Source: Volvox africanus (lineage: Eukaryota > Chlorophyta > Chlorophyceae > Chlamydomonadales > Volvocaceae). Taken from it: a stretch of DNA of 64,000 nt. Below are positions 1 to 12,923 of this stretch, in pieces (the stretch's first letter is position 1; each line of letters begins with the position of its first letter). Made by a program: the position numbers and the translations under genes. The DNA lies in NCBI GenBank assembly GCA_030268105.1, contig BSDZ01000094.1:3320501-3384500 (forward strand), written 5' to 3'. The notes under the pieces are model-generated. The model did not search any database, was not told the DNA's origin, and worked only from the letters and a program-made list of their open reading frames with translations.

Positions 1-2
1 CG

Positions 3-605
3 GCTCCGCATCTGCCTCTGCTGCACCACGCCCGGCGGCGCCTGCTGGCGGCGGCGACGTTAACGTTGGAGCGGCTACGCGGCCTGCAGCAGGGATGTAC
101 GACGCACGTCTTGCTGCGCTTCCTGTTGTACTCCGCACTCAGCCCGCGGTTGCGTCAGGACCTGCATGTGCGGCTGGATGTGCTGGCACGCCGCGCAGTG
201 CAGGTCGCATTGCTGCAAGAGCAGCACGACGCTTGGTTGGCACGCCAGCCGGCGACACAGCCCCCGTCGCCGTCGCCTTTCCAAGCCACCAATACACTTG
301 GTTCCGCAACCGTTGCCGGTAGCAATGGCGCCTCAGTGGTTGCCCATGGGTCGTCCATACAGGAGCCATTTCCCTCTTTCGGCCTGCCCTCGGCTCCCCC
401 GTACCTGTCAGCTCGGTGGTACCGCCGCGTGTTTGCGCCAGAGATGCTGGCTTGTGCCCGACAGCTGGAGCTTGAGGCGCCCGGCTCACCTCCAGACGAC
501 CAGACGGCGGGTGACCCGCCGGGTCGATTCGACCTCCGGGACCTTTACCGCCTCATTCGCGTGGTTGAGGTGGCGGTTGAGGACCTGGAGCACTACGAAG
601 TGTAA
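3..605 (+). CDS. 3' end of an unrecognised gene, cut by the window edge
   Basis: A frame open from base 3 to a TAA at 603-605, about 200 codons, with no ATG that must be its start, so it is probably the last exon or part of it. The protein is rich in Leu, Arg and Ala, with helical-looking Leu/Arg stretches in its first 70 residues (LLRFLLYSALSPRLRQDL), a Pro/Ser linker, and an acidic/aromatic C-terminus (RFDLRDLYRLIRVVEV). GC content is high, like the other exons of the window and unlike the DNA after 1000. The other frames here are also open, which is common in GC-rich algal exons; this frame is preferred because it reaches the window edge and has helical periodicity. I do not recognise a family. 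It is convergent with the KH gene at 4747-9919. Confidence 0.5.
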   Translation, partial: APHLPLLHHARRRLLAAATLTLERLRGLQQGCTTHVLLRFLLYSALSPRLRQDLHVRLDVLARRAVQVALLQEQHDAWLARQPATQPPSPSPFQATNTLGSATVAGSNGASVVAHGSSIQEPFPSFGLPSAPPYLSARWYRRVFAPEMLACARQLELEAPGSPPDDQTAGDPPGRFDLRDLYRLIRVVEVAVEDLEHYEV

Positions 606-3600
606 CCTTCGCTGGGGAGGGAGGAGGGGACCTCGGCAGAAGCCTACCCGAAGGAGTTAATCGTGGCGATGGTGGCGGGGTCATTTTTTGAAAGCGGCCG
701 GCGGCAATGTATCTACGACATTGGGTGGACGGCGGCAGATGGGCTCGGCGGCCCTCTGAAACGCATGCCCAGTACCCGATGAGAGCTGCCGTCACTCGCT
801 CACCAGGTATGGCAGCCAGCTGTGGCAACTTACGATTTTTTAAACAGTGTTCTATTTGATAGAGCGTCCGCTTGGGCTCGTTAAGACTTGGGAGGTTGTC
901 CATTTCGTCATGTGGCGGCGGCAGTTGTTGGCCTTATGTCACTTCTTGTTGTTGGTTGGTACCGATGTGGATGTTTACCACATCTGACTTATTTTAGGGT
1001 TGGGAAGGCAAAAGGAGAAAAAGATGGAGCCACGTGACCGCAGATTCGTGATCCTGTGATGTCAAAAGCCGCTGCGACATCGTTCTTTGTGATTCCATGA
1101 GGTGCGAAACAGTGTCGTACCTTCCTTAGCCATGCCTGTACCGTAGCCAAAACGTAGGCTTGCGGACGGGCTGGCCATTGCATTCCTGACCAGGGCATGG
1201 CAAGGTGGCCAAGTTCCCCCAGCTGTCGCGTGTGGGATTGATTTCTGTTGCGGCTTTTCTGCTTTGCTGGGGCTTCGATACCAGCTATCCTTAAGAGGGT
1301 ACAGTTGTAGTTGTGTATCACCCTGATGGGCATGTCGCCTGTTGGTTTGAAAACGTTTATAAAGATCGCACTTTACCCGTCTCCGTGATGGTACTATAGA
1401 CCCCGAGGGGTACTATTGACGGCGGCTTCCTCAATTCTTTTGAAATCAATATCGCACGGGAAGGTGAAGCTTCTTCATGTTTTAACCCATATCACCGCGG
1501 TTACCCTTCTGGAGGCACGGCACGGTATATTTGTAGCGGGGAACTGCGTAGCTTCGCTCCTGGTGCAGATGTTGGGCCTCGTTTATTGTGATCGGTTTTA
1601 GGTCGCTGGGTTCGTTCCATTGGTGGCAGTGATTGTTCGCAAAGTTTGCCAAATCATTGGCAGGGCAGTTCCTAGTCATGGCCAGGCTGGAGAGCTTTGG
1701 GCCAAGAGATGCACACGTTGAGGCGCTGTATTGTATCGGTGCTGTATTTTAGGGGCCGGACTATTTGTTGTACTTGTGTTCAAGCGGTAATCGAAGCGAG
1801 CCAGGCTGGCTGCGGCATGCGGTGAGGTGCACGACAGGAGAACATCAGAACGCCTTCCCGCCATTTCAGTCACCTGTCAGCCTTCGCTGTGTATGCATCC
1901 GGGGCCGCTGAGCGCTGACTGCAGGGCTTTTGTGAAAATCGTGTCCTCGTGCAGATGAGCACGGTGGTGAGGTTTCTTAAATTTCTGTAAGCCATAAGGG
2001 CAGAGAGTCTGCTTTGTAAAATGCGGCTGAAGGGCAGGCACGAGCATGGAGTGTTTTAGCTGCTTGATTTTGTTTGTAAGTCTTTCACGTCTTTCACTTC
2101 GGTTTATCGAGGGTGGAGTTGCTAGCATGTGTTCGGGTGTATGAAAGATGCACGTGTAATTCTAACGGATGAGCATGAGGACACTGTCGGTTTGTATATC
2201 TGTATCTCCTAGAACGTGTAATTTAAGGCCTTCGTTGAGCAACGTTACTCGTGACGCCGTTGTTTGTAATGCCGGCAGTGTTCTTATCACTGCATCAGGG
2301 TCTCATTATGAAATCGTATGTGAAATGTAAATTATTTTTTTCTGAAAATTATATTGTAAGTGGAAAATGCTTAGGAGGTCTGCGCATGGTGTGCGATGAG
2401 AGATATCAAAGCGGCATTAGGTCCCTGCGTGTGGTCAGCTGTTCTTTACTCTCTTGTCGTACGCCAACTCCACACTATCTACGTTCATATTTCCGACTTT
2501 GACCCGTTCGAAAAGATGTCATCTATGTTCGTTGAACACAATGGCGTATGATCACACGGACATGTAGTACGGCGGAGACACATCGACGTTACAAGACATA
2601 AGGCTGAAAACCAGCCGTACCCTTACAGTTTCTCCAGAGATCCATGTGCAGTTATCCAGTCATGAAGGACGCAGTACGACATTGGATCCATAATATGTCT
2701 CATCCCGAATCTTCAATATCTTGAATATCCGCGACGTTAGGAGGTTTGTGCGCATGGAAGCGCGGGGCAGGTTAAGTGTCCAGAGAACCCCACTTAATAC
2801 CGCTAATCCTAATCTGGGCCAACGACCAGGCAATCAGGCATACCCCAACACAACACTCTGCCGAATAAAAGCCCATGCCCCAAAATAGACTCCGCTCAGC
2901 GTGCTTATAGAAACATAAAAATCCTTGTAGCACGAAACAGTGTGTGGCGCAACGATAACTACCTTGCCACGCACCTCAAATACGTCAGTGAGCGAGGAAT
3001 GTAACCGCTAACGACCACCGCAAGACCCACATACTCGGACTTCAATAGTTAGGTCATGTGGCCAACCATTACTAGGGTGCCTTTCGAAGGCTATTATCTG
3101 ACCTCCAAGAACGAAATCGTTACGCTCTGGATTACATGTACGACACATATATAAAAGAAACGGCCCTGCATCCCAGCATTTGCATCATCTAGCCAGCGTT
3201 TGATATTGTGTGCATGTGCATGTGAACTTGTAAAGCAAACCGGAGGCCAACCAGAGCCACTTAGTGGTCGGGCCGCGATAAAATGCCCTACGACGCAACA
3301 TGGAAGGACGCTACTGAGGCCATAGACACGAACTTCTGATAGCGGACGAAAGAACATCCACCTCCTTCTCAACTTGACCTTAAGCCTTGTAGCGATTTTG
3401 CCTTCCGCCATGGACTCAATAAATTGTGCTTTGAAAGGCGTCAAGAACAAGCTGTTTTGCTTCCGGGGATTCTCATCCCTATGTTTTTATATCCGAATGC
3501 AATCAACTCCCAAAACATATGTACACCTCAACCCCAAACAGCAAAGGCTTCTCTGACCCCCACCTCCTTCCCCGCATCACAAATCCGGAACCTTAACGTT

Positions 3601-4746
3601 TACTGGTACTGCAACCCTGGCTTACCAGAAACTACGGGCCCCAACAAGAACGTTAACAAGGAACGATTTACAAAAAATATCAAAACGCTTTGCATCTTCC
3701 CTGTCTCCTCTCCCAGTACTATTGGCACATGACACTATCAGCAGCCAAACGCAACGAACATTTTTCCGCCCTACACTCAAGCCCAGCCCCGACCGCCGCA
3801 ATAGAACCCCACCCTGCCGCACCTGCAGTGTCCTTTGCCTGCGACTACACCTGCACATCGACAAATCCGGCTTCTTCTATACTCTTCAGAAATTTATCAC
3901 TATGCATCAAGCATTCACTAAAAGATAAGTGGGTCCAAACTGGGGTCCATGTGGGGAACGCCTCCGCAGCGATTAGCGCACAAACCTTTAGCCCCGAAGA
4001 GATACGCCCAGCGCCCGAGCCTAATATGTACAAGCCTTTTGGGCTACCAAACGTACCGCAATGCAAATAGTCCACAGCGCTAACTAAAAATATTCTGGTT
4101 TTTTGCCGAAGTGAAAATTGACTCGTGAGTACGGCAGGGCCGTACAAGAGTAGTGTGAGTTGCAGGGAGTGCAACGGACGAAAAGTTCTTTAGCGTCCGT
4201 ACTGACAGTTTCCCGCTGCGACTTCTTTGCCCTGTACCGTCCAGTGGCAGATTTGCGGTCGGCAACCAACAACCCCGTCCACAAAAGAAGCACAATTTCC
4301 TTTCTCGCGGTTACTGCACTCTTCGTCAATACCACCCGGGAAACGGTACGGCAACTACACAAGATAACGCATTACGAGAACAGATCCTATGAAATTATCA
4401 TGAAAAAAAAATAAGAAACGGACGCAAGGGTGAACGAATGCTGTGCGCAACGCTTAAATGGCGCTTCTGGCCCCTCATGTAGACCGCGTCCGCTGTTGAA
4501 GGGCGGCATGCTGGGGCGCTTCGTTTCGCTGACTGATCGATTCTGCATTGGACTAGGAATACGGTACGGCAGAGGGATACGGAGGAGGAAAGGTTGAGGA
4601 AAAACTACATAGCCGCAATAGATGTAGATGTAGATATAGATGTGGGCAGTAGATGTAGATGAAGATATAGATGAACTCATGAAAAGATGTCCCTCCAGCC
4701 TTAAGCGGCGTCCACAATTTATCCACCAACAAGCCATAACATCCGG
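606..4746. other. Non-coding stretch between convergent genes
   Basis: No frame with coding character. Composition drops from GC-rich to AT-richer after about 1 kb. The first part may be a long 3' UTR of the upstream gene, since TGTAA (the usual volvocine poly(A) signal) occurs at about 2154-2158 and 2216-2220. A short hexanucleotide repeat lies near the right end. Nothing else is recognised. Confidence 0.5.
4618..4674. repeat. TAGATG-type hexanucleotide repeat
   Basis: Imperfect tandem copies of a 6-bp unit (TAGATG/TAGATA), interrupted once by GGGCAG, just downstream of the stop codon of the minus-strand KH gene. Confidence 0.8.
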
Positions 4747-7700
4747 CTAGGGCGTCCCCAGAGGCGCCGCAGCCACTGTCATCGCTCCCTCTTGACACAG
4801 GTGGCGGTTCATCAGGGCAAGGAACTCCGACAGCGTGCTCAGAGCGGCCTCAGCCCACATCGCATTATGCGGGGCATTCAGCTCGGCATCTGCAGGCGGC
4901 GAAGAGTTGTGGCTTGGGCCTGGGAAGCTGCAGATGCTCCCCGTGACGGCCCTTTCACACAATTGGCAATCACCTCTGGAAACGCTGGCACCGGCACCTG
5001 CACCAGCATCGCCGCCGCTGCTGCTGCAGCTGTAACGCTGCCACCTGGGGATTGCCCAGTTGTTAGAGCGATGGCTTACTTCCGCAGATAATTGTCGCCG
5101 AAGAGGCCGCTGCTGCTGAGCGTGCTTCTGCTGCTGTTCTTGTTGATGTATCGTCAGAAGCTGACGCAGGGTGGCATCCACTTTTGGCAGACCTCCTGAA
5201 CGCGGAGAGCCCCGGTGAGGAGGTAAAGGTTATGAGGCGCCGTGAATACTAAGGGCGCACATAAACACAAGAGTGTCTTCTTTCGTAAGCTTAAAAATCA
5301 AGAGCTGGAAACAGTTATAACAGTGTTCAGGCACGACTGTTATGGCACGACTAATATGCCCCTGGAGATCCAGGTTCTACCCCGACCGAAAGCGGGCCTA
5401 AGACCCTAATGTTAAGGGCAGGGTGCCCCCATGCCGATGGACGGTGATGACCCCAATTAAAGTGACCTGCGAGCTGACCAGTAGCGGAGTTGACGCCTTA
5501 GTTGATTCGGCAGATTCCGCTGGATGCTGGTGGTGGGTGCTGAACCTGGGAAAACCACTGATTTCGGAGAAGTCGGCATGGGAGACTGGATGAGGGTGCC
5601 CCGAAACATCGGGGAAGGTAGGGACTGCCAGGTTAGTGGCCACGGGTGATGTACCCCCCTATCCCACACACAGTTATAATGCGAGGGCGGGTTTTAGCCA
5701 GGCAATCGGGTAGGCAGCCTGACAGGCCCGGGGAGGGGAAGGGGGCGAAACGGACTTTGATTCAGAGGCGGGGCCAAGGTCCAAGGAGGTTTGGGACACA
5801 CTGTGGCGGGCGGGTTGTGACGGGCGGGTTGTGACGGGCGGGTTGTGACGGGCGGGTTGTGACGGGCCCTCAGTTCATTCTTGAACTGAGGGCCTCATCT
5901 CCTCCCTTCCTGCCCAACCCTGGATGCCGTACCCCCCACCTGAGATTTCGAAGTGCGTCCCCTTGTCGTCCTGCACCTGCGTCACACTGACCCGCAGCCG
6001 CTGACCTCCGCCACCCGAGGTCTGCGCGGGCGAGTGGCAGTGGTCCGGATGGTCAGGGCGGGCGAGAAACGGGACACTGCGTTCACCGACCGGTCAGGTC
6101 ACCAGCGTGCGTCTCAAAACTGAAACCGCTCATCGAGCTAGCGAGGCCATTCCATTCCTTGACCTCCCCGACCGTTCACCGCCAGAAGACATCGTGAGCC
6201 CAAACCTTGAGGGCCCGGCGCCCCCACCTGAACCCCTGCTTTGACCCCTCACCGGCAAGTAGCCCTCATACACGAACTTGGTTTTGTGCCGCGCGTACTC
6301 GAGATGGCGGTTTCGGGGCAGGCCCCGCTTGCTACGGGTGAAGCCCTCGAAGCCCTCCATACGCACTGCAGCCGCCACGCGTCGTGCCGTGGAGTGGGCG
6401 TCTGCGTCGCATGCCAGCGCCTGCACGACAACCAGTTCCACACCTCAGGCCGGGCCTGATTGGCTGCGTTGCGATAGAGCGCTCGCACTCCCCACACGGC
6501 ATCCATCCTATTTGTAATGAGCGTTATGTACGGCACGGGGCAGCTCACCGGGTGTTCCCTGAACTGAGAGATGAGCTTGAGCCTGAGGTCCAGCTGCTGG
6601 GGAGCCGCCATCAGCGTCACAGAGGGGTTCTTGGATCCCCCCGCCTTGACCTTCCGCAGCGAGGCGGTGGAGTCGTCTCTGCAGCGGCGGAAAACAATCA
6701 GAAAGCAGCATTACCATAAGGCTCAAGAGGACTTCTTTGAGAAAGCCCTGACTCACAACCCACCCCCTTGGTCTACAAGTTGTTGCTTCGATTGACATTC
6801 TTACACGCCTCCCTACCACCCCATAGCACCTTCCTTTCAGCTGTCGCTCCTTTCCTTCCTCTCCACCGCCCGCGGCATCCCCCGCTCACCCCCTCTCCAT
6901 GGCCAGTGCGATGGAGTAGTGGATGTTGAGCTCCTGATTGATGACGTGCAGAGTGGCGGTGGTCTTGGTGTCTGCCAGGCAGAAGCCCAGGGAGTCGGTG
7001 AGCCAGGAAGTGACCCGTGGAACGGCCGAGGACGGAACCCAGGTGCTGAAAACGGACTGGAAACAGCCGCGACCGGCACCAGCACCCTGTAGCGGATGAT
7101 TACCACATAGAGCGCCTTAGCAGTAATACGGTGTTGCTGGGCATACAAACAGAGCAGGCAGACCCCTCATGTGCCACGTGGACGGAGAAGCACATTCTGG
7201 GAACCAGCCAGCAGCGTCAGTTGAGTACAAGGACATGTCTTGCCGCATTCAAGGAGTCATCCTGCCGTACCCAACCCACCTCCAGCTCAGCCACGCTCAG
7301 GTCGGTCCTGCCCGCCCTCGGGCCCAAGTTGCGGAAGAGGCTCTTGCCTGCGGGTGAGGGCGGATTTACGGATAGTGGCCGGCAGCGAGGTGTGAGTCGG
7401 GTAGGGGACACGACGACTGTAACGAGCAGTAGCCCCGACCTGACCTCCATGGGAAGTCATCAGCGCAAACCCACACTCAACCCAGCCGCCCCAACACTCC
7501 CCCAACGCATACAACTGCAAAGTGCCGTGGGCGGGCCAGCTTCTGGCCAGCCAAACCACTCACCGAGCTTGAAACGGATCTTGAGCACATCGAACGACGG
7601 CTCACGACACGCCGCCTTGTGTGCAGCTGCAGCGAGCGCTCGAGCCGCCGACGCTAGCAGCGGAGGACTGCCAGATCGTTTGGCCACGTGCGCTGCCGTT

Positions 7701-9919
7701 GCCAGGGCGGTGGAGGCGGCAACGCAGGCATTTGATGTCGCCACTGCGGTGGCTGCGTGGAAGCGGGTCGCTCCGTCGGTGTCATCCTCGGGCTGCTGCT
7801 GCCGGTCCCACATCCGCGCCAGGTCCTGATCCCGCTCCCCGTCTTGGTCCTGCGGGTAAGTGTGTGTGTGCGCGCACATAAGGTGTGGACACACGGAAAC
7901 GCCATCTCTCTCACCGCGGAATGATAGGAGAGGTACAGCGAGATGCGGAGAGCTGCGATCAGCATGGCAAACGAGCCAGAGATGGCGCTGGCTGAAGGAA
8001 TACGTGCAATACGGCGCCATAGCGGCCTTTGCTAGTGACCTCTGACCACCACTCTGGGGCGCGAGGACCCGGCTTTGCATTGCGTGTTGACGAATGCGGG
8101 ACTTGCTCGTCCCCAATGTCGGGGCATACTTCGCCTTCTGGATAAGGATAAGGATACGGAAAAGCCAGTGCGGTCCTTTCCGTCAAACTTCACTTCGAGC
8201 AATCGACCCGTACGTCTGCCTCCTTAGTGCAGCTTCAATTGTGGACCGTCGTCCGAGGGCCGATCGGGAGATAATGTTCCTCAATCAGCAGCGATACTTT
8301 GTATTCGCCGCACAGTGATACTTCCGCGGATTGTGATGTGGTTATGGTTTTGTCATGCTGTGCTGTGCTGTGCTATGTTATGTTATGGGCGACATGCATC
8401 TCCATGACGCCTGTCGAACCTCAGGGTGCTCACTCGCTTCGGCATCGGGCCCTCGGCGACGTCGCAAAGGCGTCCTCGCAGCTGGTTGGGGCTCCCGCAA
8501 TCCCAAGCTGCCGGTGCGAGCTCAAACAGCTTGTCCTTCAGGCCCAGCGCGCTGACGACTTCATCTAAGACCAACAAAATGAGAAGGGAAGAGGGAAAAG
8601 GGAAAGACACAAGCACGGAAACAGGGGAACGGGAACGTGTTGAATTAACGTTGATGTGCCTCACGTGCAACAGCAATGCGCCGTTTGGTCACAAGCCACG
8701 CAAGGGGCTCGGTGCACTTAAGGGCCAAACTTCAAGAACTTTTCTGACAAAGAAGCCGACAACGCAAAGACACTAGCAAGCTGCTCATGCTATGTGGAGT
8801 CCTATCCTTAATTGAGACGTGACGCGATATGCGGGACAGCGGGCAGCTAAGGGGGTGGGTTGTAGGGCAGTAAGAACATGCCTTGCTTCCACCATGGCGT
8901 ACACCTCAACGACAGTGATACTGGTGGAATCCTCGCCGATCCAAACTTGCTTCCGAAAACATTGCCTGGGGTTCAGCGATAGGGCCCAACATGTGATAGC
9001 AAACTCGAACATACCAAACTCTGCGTAGAGGTCCCGCGGCGGTGACCTCCCGCAGCCTCTGCTCCTATTAATTTAACTGTACCACACCCCGCTGCCGTCT
9101 TCGTCACATACACGCCCGGGAAATGCCCTGGCTCCGGCCTAAACCTGGCAGACGTACGTCATCCGTCCTTTCCGTACCTTGACGATGGCGGAAACGGACC
9201 CGTGGGTCAGTACCGAAGGCAGCTTCTAGGAGGATGTAATCGAGCCGCGGGGACGAAGGTACGCCGTCGTGCGTTATGGCTACACATAATCAATGGAAGG
9301 GAGGATAGATGCCGGTGAGGTTTGCAGGAAAGTGCAATTAGAAAGCTGTGCAATGGGCGGATGAGCTGGTGTGGGAGCAGGAGGGTGCATGTGCGTGCGC
9401 GGAATGCGTATATAGCAGATGGAAAGCAGGGGCCAGGGTGGAAGAGGGATCTGAGCAGCAGCAGGATGAGACGTAGCTAGGACGCGCTTTAAAGAAGTAA
9501 CGGGCGCTCCGGACATGGCTACCTATGTATGGGTCAAGCTGCCTAAGGTTCCCCCCCCCCCGCCATTTCAACACACGCATAAGAACAAATAGTCAAATAT
9601 CAACTTAAGCAGATGCGTGGTGTAGAACGTACCCAGCGTGCAGAAGGCAAAAACTCATTACACGTCTCAGCGAGCGCACGTGCGCACCTAGTCTCTTCGC
9701 GGCATCGAGTTGGCGTTGGACGAGAACGAAGGCGCGCTCGCGCACGTGGATTTCCTTTGCCCTAATGGTGATGCCGGTATCATTCACAGTTATATGTGCG
9801 CCTCCCGAATGGAAATGGATCCATCGCACGTTATGACCGCCGCGACCAACAACGGTGCTGGCTTTAAGGCCTGGCGGCAAAGGTAACTTTACAACTTCAG
9901 GCCGGCTGAGGGGCTCCAT
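4747..9919 (-). CDS. KH-domain protein A (ten-exon gene, copy 1 of 3)
   Basis: Exons on the minus strand, from paralogue alignment with GT-AG borders and matching phases: 9688-9919, 9178-9279, 8434-8564, 7564-7849, 7280-7347, 6890-7086, 6549-6678, 6253-6420, 5940-6021, 4747-5195; 1845 nt, 614 aa. Exon 1 encodes a type I KH-like fold with GRGG as the GxxG loop (VVGRGGHNVRW, then GAHITVND and a basic helix), so single-stranded RNA binding is expected. Later blocks shared by all three copies include LDYILLEAAFGTDPRVRF, KDKLFELAP, LDLRLKLI, VRMEGFEGFTRSKRG and the C-terminal TLSEFLALMNRHL; I know no family for them. The last exon is Gln-rich and unlike copies B and C. The ATG is supported by its place just before the conserved KLPLP block, but a CACAG before it could be an acceptor, so a 5' non-coding exon is possible. 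Intron 9 carries an interspersed element and a leftover B-type exon start. Confidence 0.8.
5321..5669 (+). mobile_element. CACA-tailed interspersed element, copy 1
   Basis: About 300 bp (5371-5669) matches a copy at 62444-62751 almost base for base, and a more diverged copy near 26.8-27.1 kb. The right end is a short ACACA tail. The 10-bp sequence ACAGTTATAA occurs at 5311-5320 and again at 5670-5679, fitting a target-site duplication, which makes this copy about 45 bp longer on the left than the 62-kb copy. Unequal left ends, simple-repeat tail and duplication fit a short non-autonomous retroelement (SINE-like). No coding capacity and no clear tRNA-type promoter boxes. It lies in the last intron of KH gene A. 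Confidence 0.65.
5803..5868. repeat. 14-bp minisatellite in the last intron of KH-A
   Basis: Four full units of GTGACGGGCGGGTT (the first reads GTGGCGG) plus a partial unit. The matching intron of KH-B has one full unit and that of KH-C three, although the flanks are nearly identical in all three. Confidence 0.9.
5865..5894. repeat. Perfect 13-bp-arm hairpin
   Basis: GGCCCTCAGTTCA at 5865-5877 is the exact reverse complement of 5882-5894, with a TTCT loop. The left arm is absent from the matching introns of KH-B and KH-C, so the hairpin is specific to copy A. Confidence 0.85.
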
Positions 9920-12900
9920 CTGTGCTAGGCAGATCAACAGAAGCACCCAGAATGATGCGCCTTCCTCAAACAAATTTAACAAAGTAATGCGAGGGTAAAC
10001 AGCTTTTTGAATTATGAAAATCACCTCGAAATCAATATGTTTGAATTTGAATTGGTGTAGACATATGAAGGAACAAAGCGTACTTATAACGACATCCCCT
10101 CATGATAAAGGAATATGCCGACACATTCTCCGCCCGATCCGCGCCTGTCGCCAATAACTACTGAGACACATAAATATGCCTTTACTGCACTTCAAGAGGT
10201 GAATAAAACATCTTCCAAGGTATTCCTTCGGAGTCCCCAAGCTATGCTGTATGACTAATACACGCCAATAACGCACGTTCTCCGCTAATTATACAGGTGT
10301 AACGTTTCTTAGGCAGCATACGAATACCTTAATGCTATGGATTTGGGATAGATTGATATAGATGCAAGCATGCAACCGCCTCTAGCAACCGTAAATATGC
10401 TCCAAGCATCCCAAGAGGTACACACTTGCGACATTTGAGATAGGCAAAGCCGCCGATAAATATGGCTCAACTTATTGTTTCAGGAAAATCGTTGTCTGAG
10501 CGTCCACATTAATTAGAGCACAAGTGCAAAAGGGACAGGGATAGGACGTGTATCACCAGGCGGGAACCACTATCTTCGAATTTATATCAACTAGGACTGC
10601 TCAGGAAAGCTCACATTTATCTTACATCGTAATTGGGTATGCGTATGTGAAGGAGCTACACGTAGGCATCGAATGTTCCGCAAAGTGTATTATGGCCTAG
10701 CACAATACATCACAGCAGTTAACATGTGTTTCACTACATAATTGGGGTGAGATAGGGTGCACTTGGGGGCGTCATTTACGTTTTAGTGAGACACAATCTT
10801 TCCCCGGATAGCTGTCCGGCTCTATCGGGTGCGGCCACCAGGAGCATGCATGGGGCCACCACAACCGCCCCGCTGAACGGACCACCATGCACCTCATCCA
10901 AAATTTATTGGGACAAGTGCTTTTTCCCATGGTTGACGACACCTTAGGCTACACGTGGTGAGGGAAGAGGTCGGAAATGGCAGAACCCCTGGAGCACGAA
11001 GTAGTAATACTGTAAGGACCATGCCCTGGATTCGGGCCTTCATATCATTGTATGGGTCGTATTCTTACAAATGCGGCCAGATCGTAATGTAGCATCTGGC
11101 GAATTATCCTAATTGAGACACATGCACGGCTGGACGCAAAACTATGGCTGAGTCGTAGCCTCGTCATTGGACGAGGACTAGTAAAGGAACTGATCAATCA
11201 GAATGCGAAAGAGATACCCTGACGCATACATCCTGCCCAGAGTGAGACAGGGTACGGCCCTGTGCTGATAGACGTGGTATTACTGCACAGTGCAGCTATA
11301 AACAAGTGCATTACACTCTCTCTCATTGCACTTCTCACACCGTCTAATTCGCGATATATGTTCATCTTATGTGGATTATGGGGGTACTGACTCTGACGCG
11401 CCGCCAGTGGGATCTGTAAATCCAGGATGACCCATCATGGAACTGCCTGCGTGTCTAACCCGGTGGGGGTCACCACACGAAAATCTACGTAGGTACAACG
11501 GTATGATGGCACCCGGTTGCATATTTGTGAAAAGCGCAAAGATGTTAAGTTGGCCTTCGGAACCACCGGGGGACTCATGCTTTCTCAATCTGCTCATTAT
11601 ATACGTTGGGGATATCATGTTTGTTAAATTCATGCATGAGAATCACGATTGGAATCAAAGACCTCATTGAAGTTAGATGTGAAGGCATCTACTGTTCTGT
11701 TAGGTTCCCATGTCTTCATCCCATCCACCAGTGGCACCTGGTGTCTGCAGGTTGCCGCTTCGTGTAAGCCATACGAAACTCACAGCGTATGGTATGGGGA
11801 AACCGTTACAGCATAAGGTAACGGTCTTTATTCGCGACTTTCTCTGTACCTGTTATAACCGCATTGGTCCCACCGGTCTCGCGCGGCAGGTCTCGGCGAC
11901 AGGCCGCTATTACCCGATAGCATCCGATTGAGGTCTGATTGAGGTCGAGTTTTTCAATTCTTCATACCCTTAGAAATATAAATAGTACAGATCATGTTGT
12001 CCTTTCCATGCCGAAAGTCATGCTGCTCGGTATGTCATAGGCGACGGGCTACAACCCCCTACAACTGTACAAATGCCAGGTAGCGGGGTGCCGGAGTCAG
12101 CATAGCGGAACATAATGTACAGCAGTGTTAAATTTAATGTAAGAAGGCGACATCATTATGAATAGCAAAGGACACAGCCGTTCCAAACCTAATAACTCCG
12201 AACAATTTCTGGCCGACAGATGACAACTACAGGCAGCCAGAGCATGTTACATGCCGTCGTAAAATAAGATATATAATAATCCTCAGAAATGGTTATCGCA
12301 TGAGAGAAAACTGAGGAAATTGAACGACCGCGTGACTTGAAGGTCCATCTCCGTTTCATGTGATAACCTACCCAGATGGATGCTGTGCGCTAGCATCGCA
12401 AAATGGACTAACTTTTTTGGTTGAAAATAGTTTAAAATAATACACTCATGGTGATTGGCACTTGTTTCACCTTGTTCGTTGTCAGTTGCAAGCGCTATGA
12501 CTTCTGCTAGCTTAGGAGTTGCTACCGTTTGCTACCGGCCCCAAGGGCAACTGTCAAGCAACAAAGAGTCCCAAGCGCCCTTATTTTCTGGACTTACAAA
12601 TCTTTTAGTATATAGAATCTATTCTTTAAAGACTTGGAATTATGATTCCGCTTTGACGTCATTTCCATCCGGTTTAACGAAGTTGCACCTGCCCGTGGAA
12701 TATACGGACGTACTAGAATCATCCGCTAAAATATTTACACAAATACAACTTGTATACTTTATTCCGAAGAGCTTCGACATATAGACATCGGACGACTCTC
12801 CAGACTTCAGTCAAAGTGTAAAATATAACTCGCAGTGACTCTGGTTTTCCAGACTTGGTAGTATTTCGAGAGTTGTGGTATTTTGTTTTTGAACTATTAA

Positions 12901-12923
12901 TACTACTTGGACCTTTGCTGACC
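9920..12923. other. Spacer between divergent KH genes A and B
   Basis: About 3 kb of AT-richer DNA between two head-to-head start codons, presumably holding both promoters. I see no coding frame, no RNA gene and no clear TATA element at a fixed distance from either ATG. Confidence 0.5.

Larger units (their letters stand above)
5705..7995 (-). repeat. Inverted near-identical duplicate tract (KH-A side)
   Basis: This 2.3-kb tract matches 14019-16268 in reverse orientation at nearly every base, introns included, apart from the minisatellite length and scattered single changes. It covers exons 4-9 and the first 14 bases of the B-type last exon. Sequence on both sides (exons 1-3 and the last exon) is clearly diverged from copy B. 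Confidence 0.9.

Noticed and set aside
7131..7829. 232-codon frame, also present at 14185-14883
   Set aside because: It runs antisense to exons 4 and 5 of KH-A and KH-B and through their introns; its duplication only reflects the duplicated tract.
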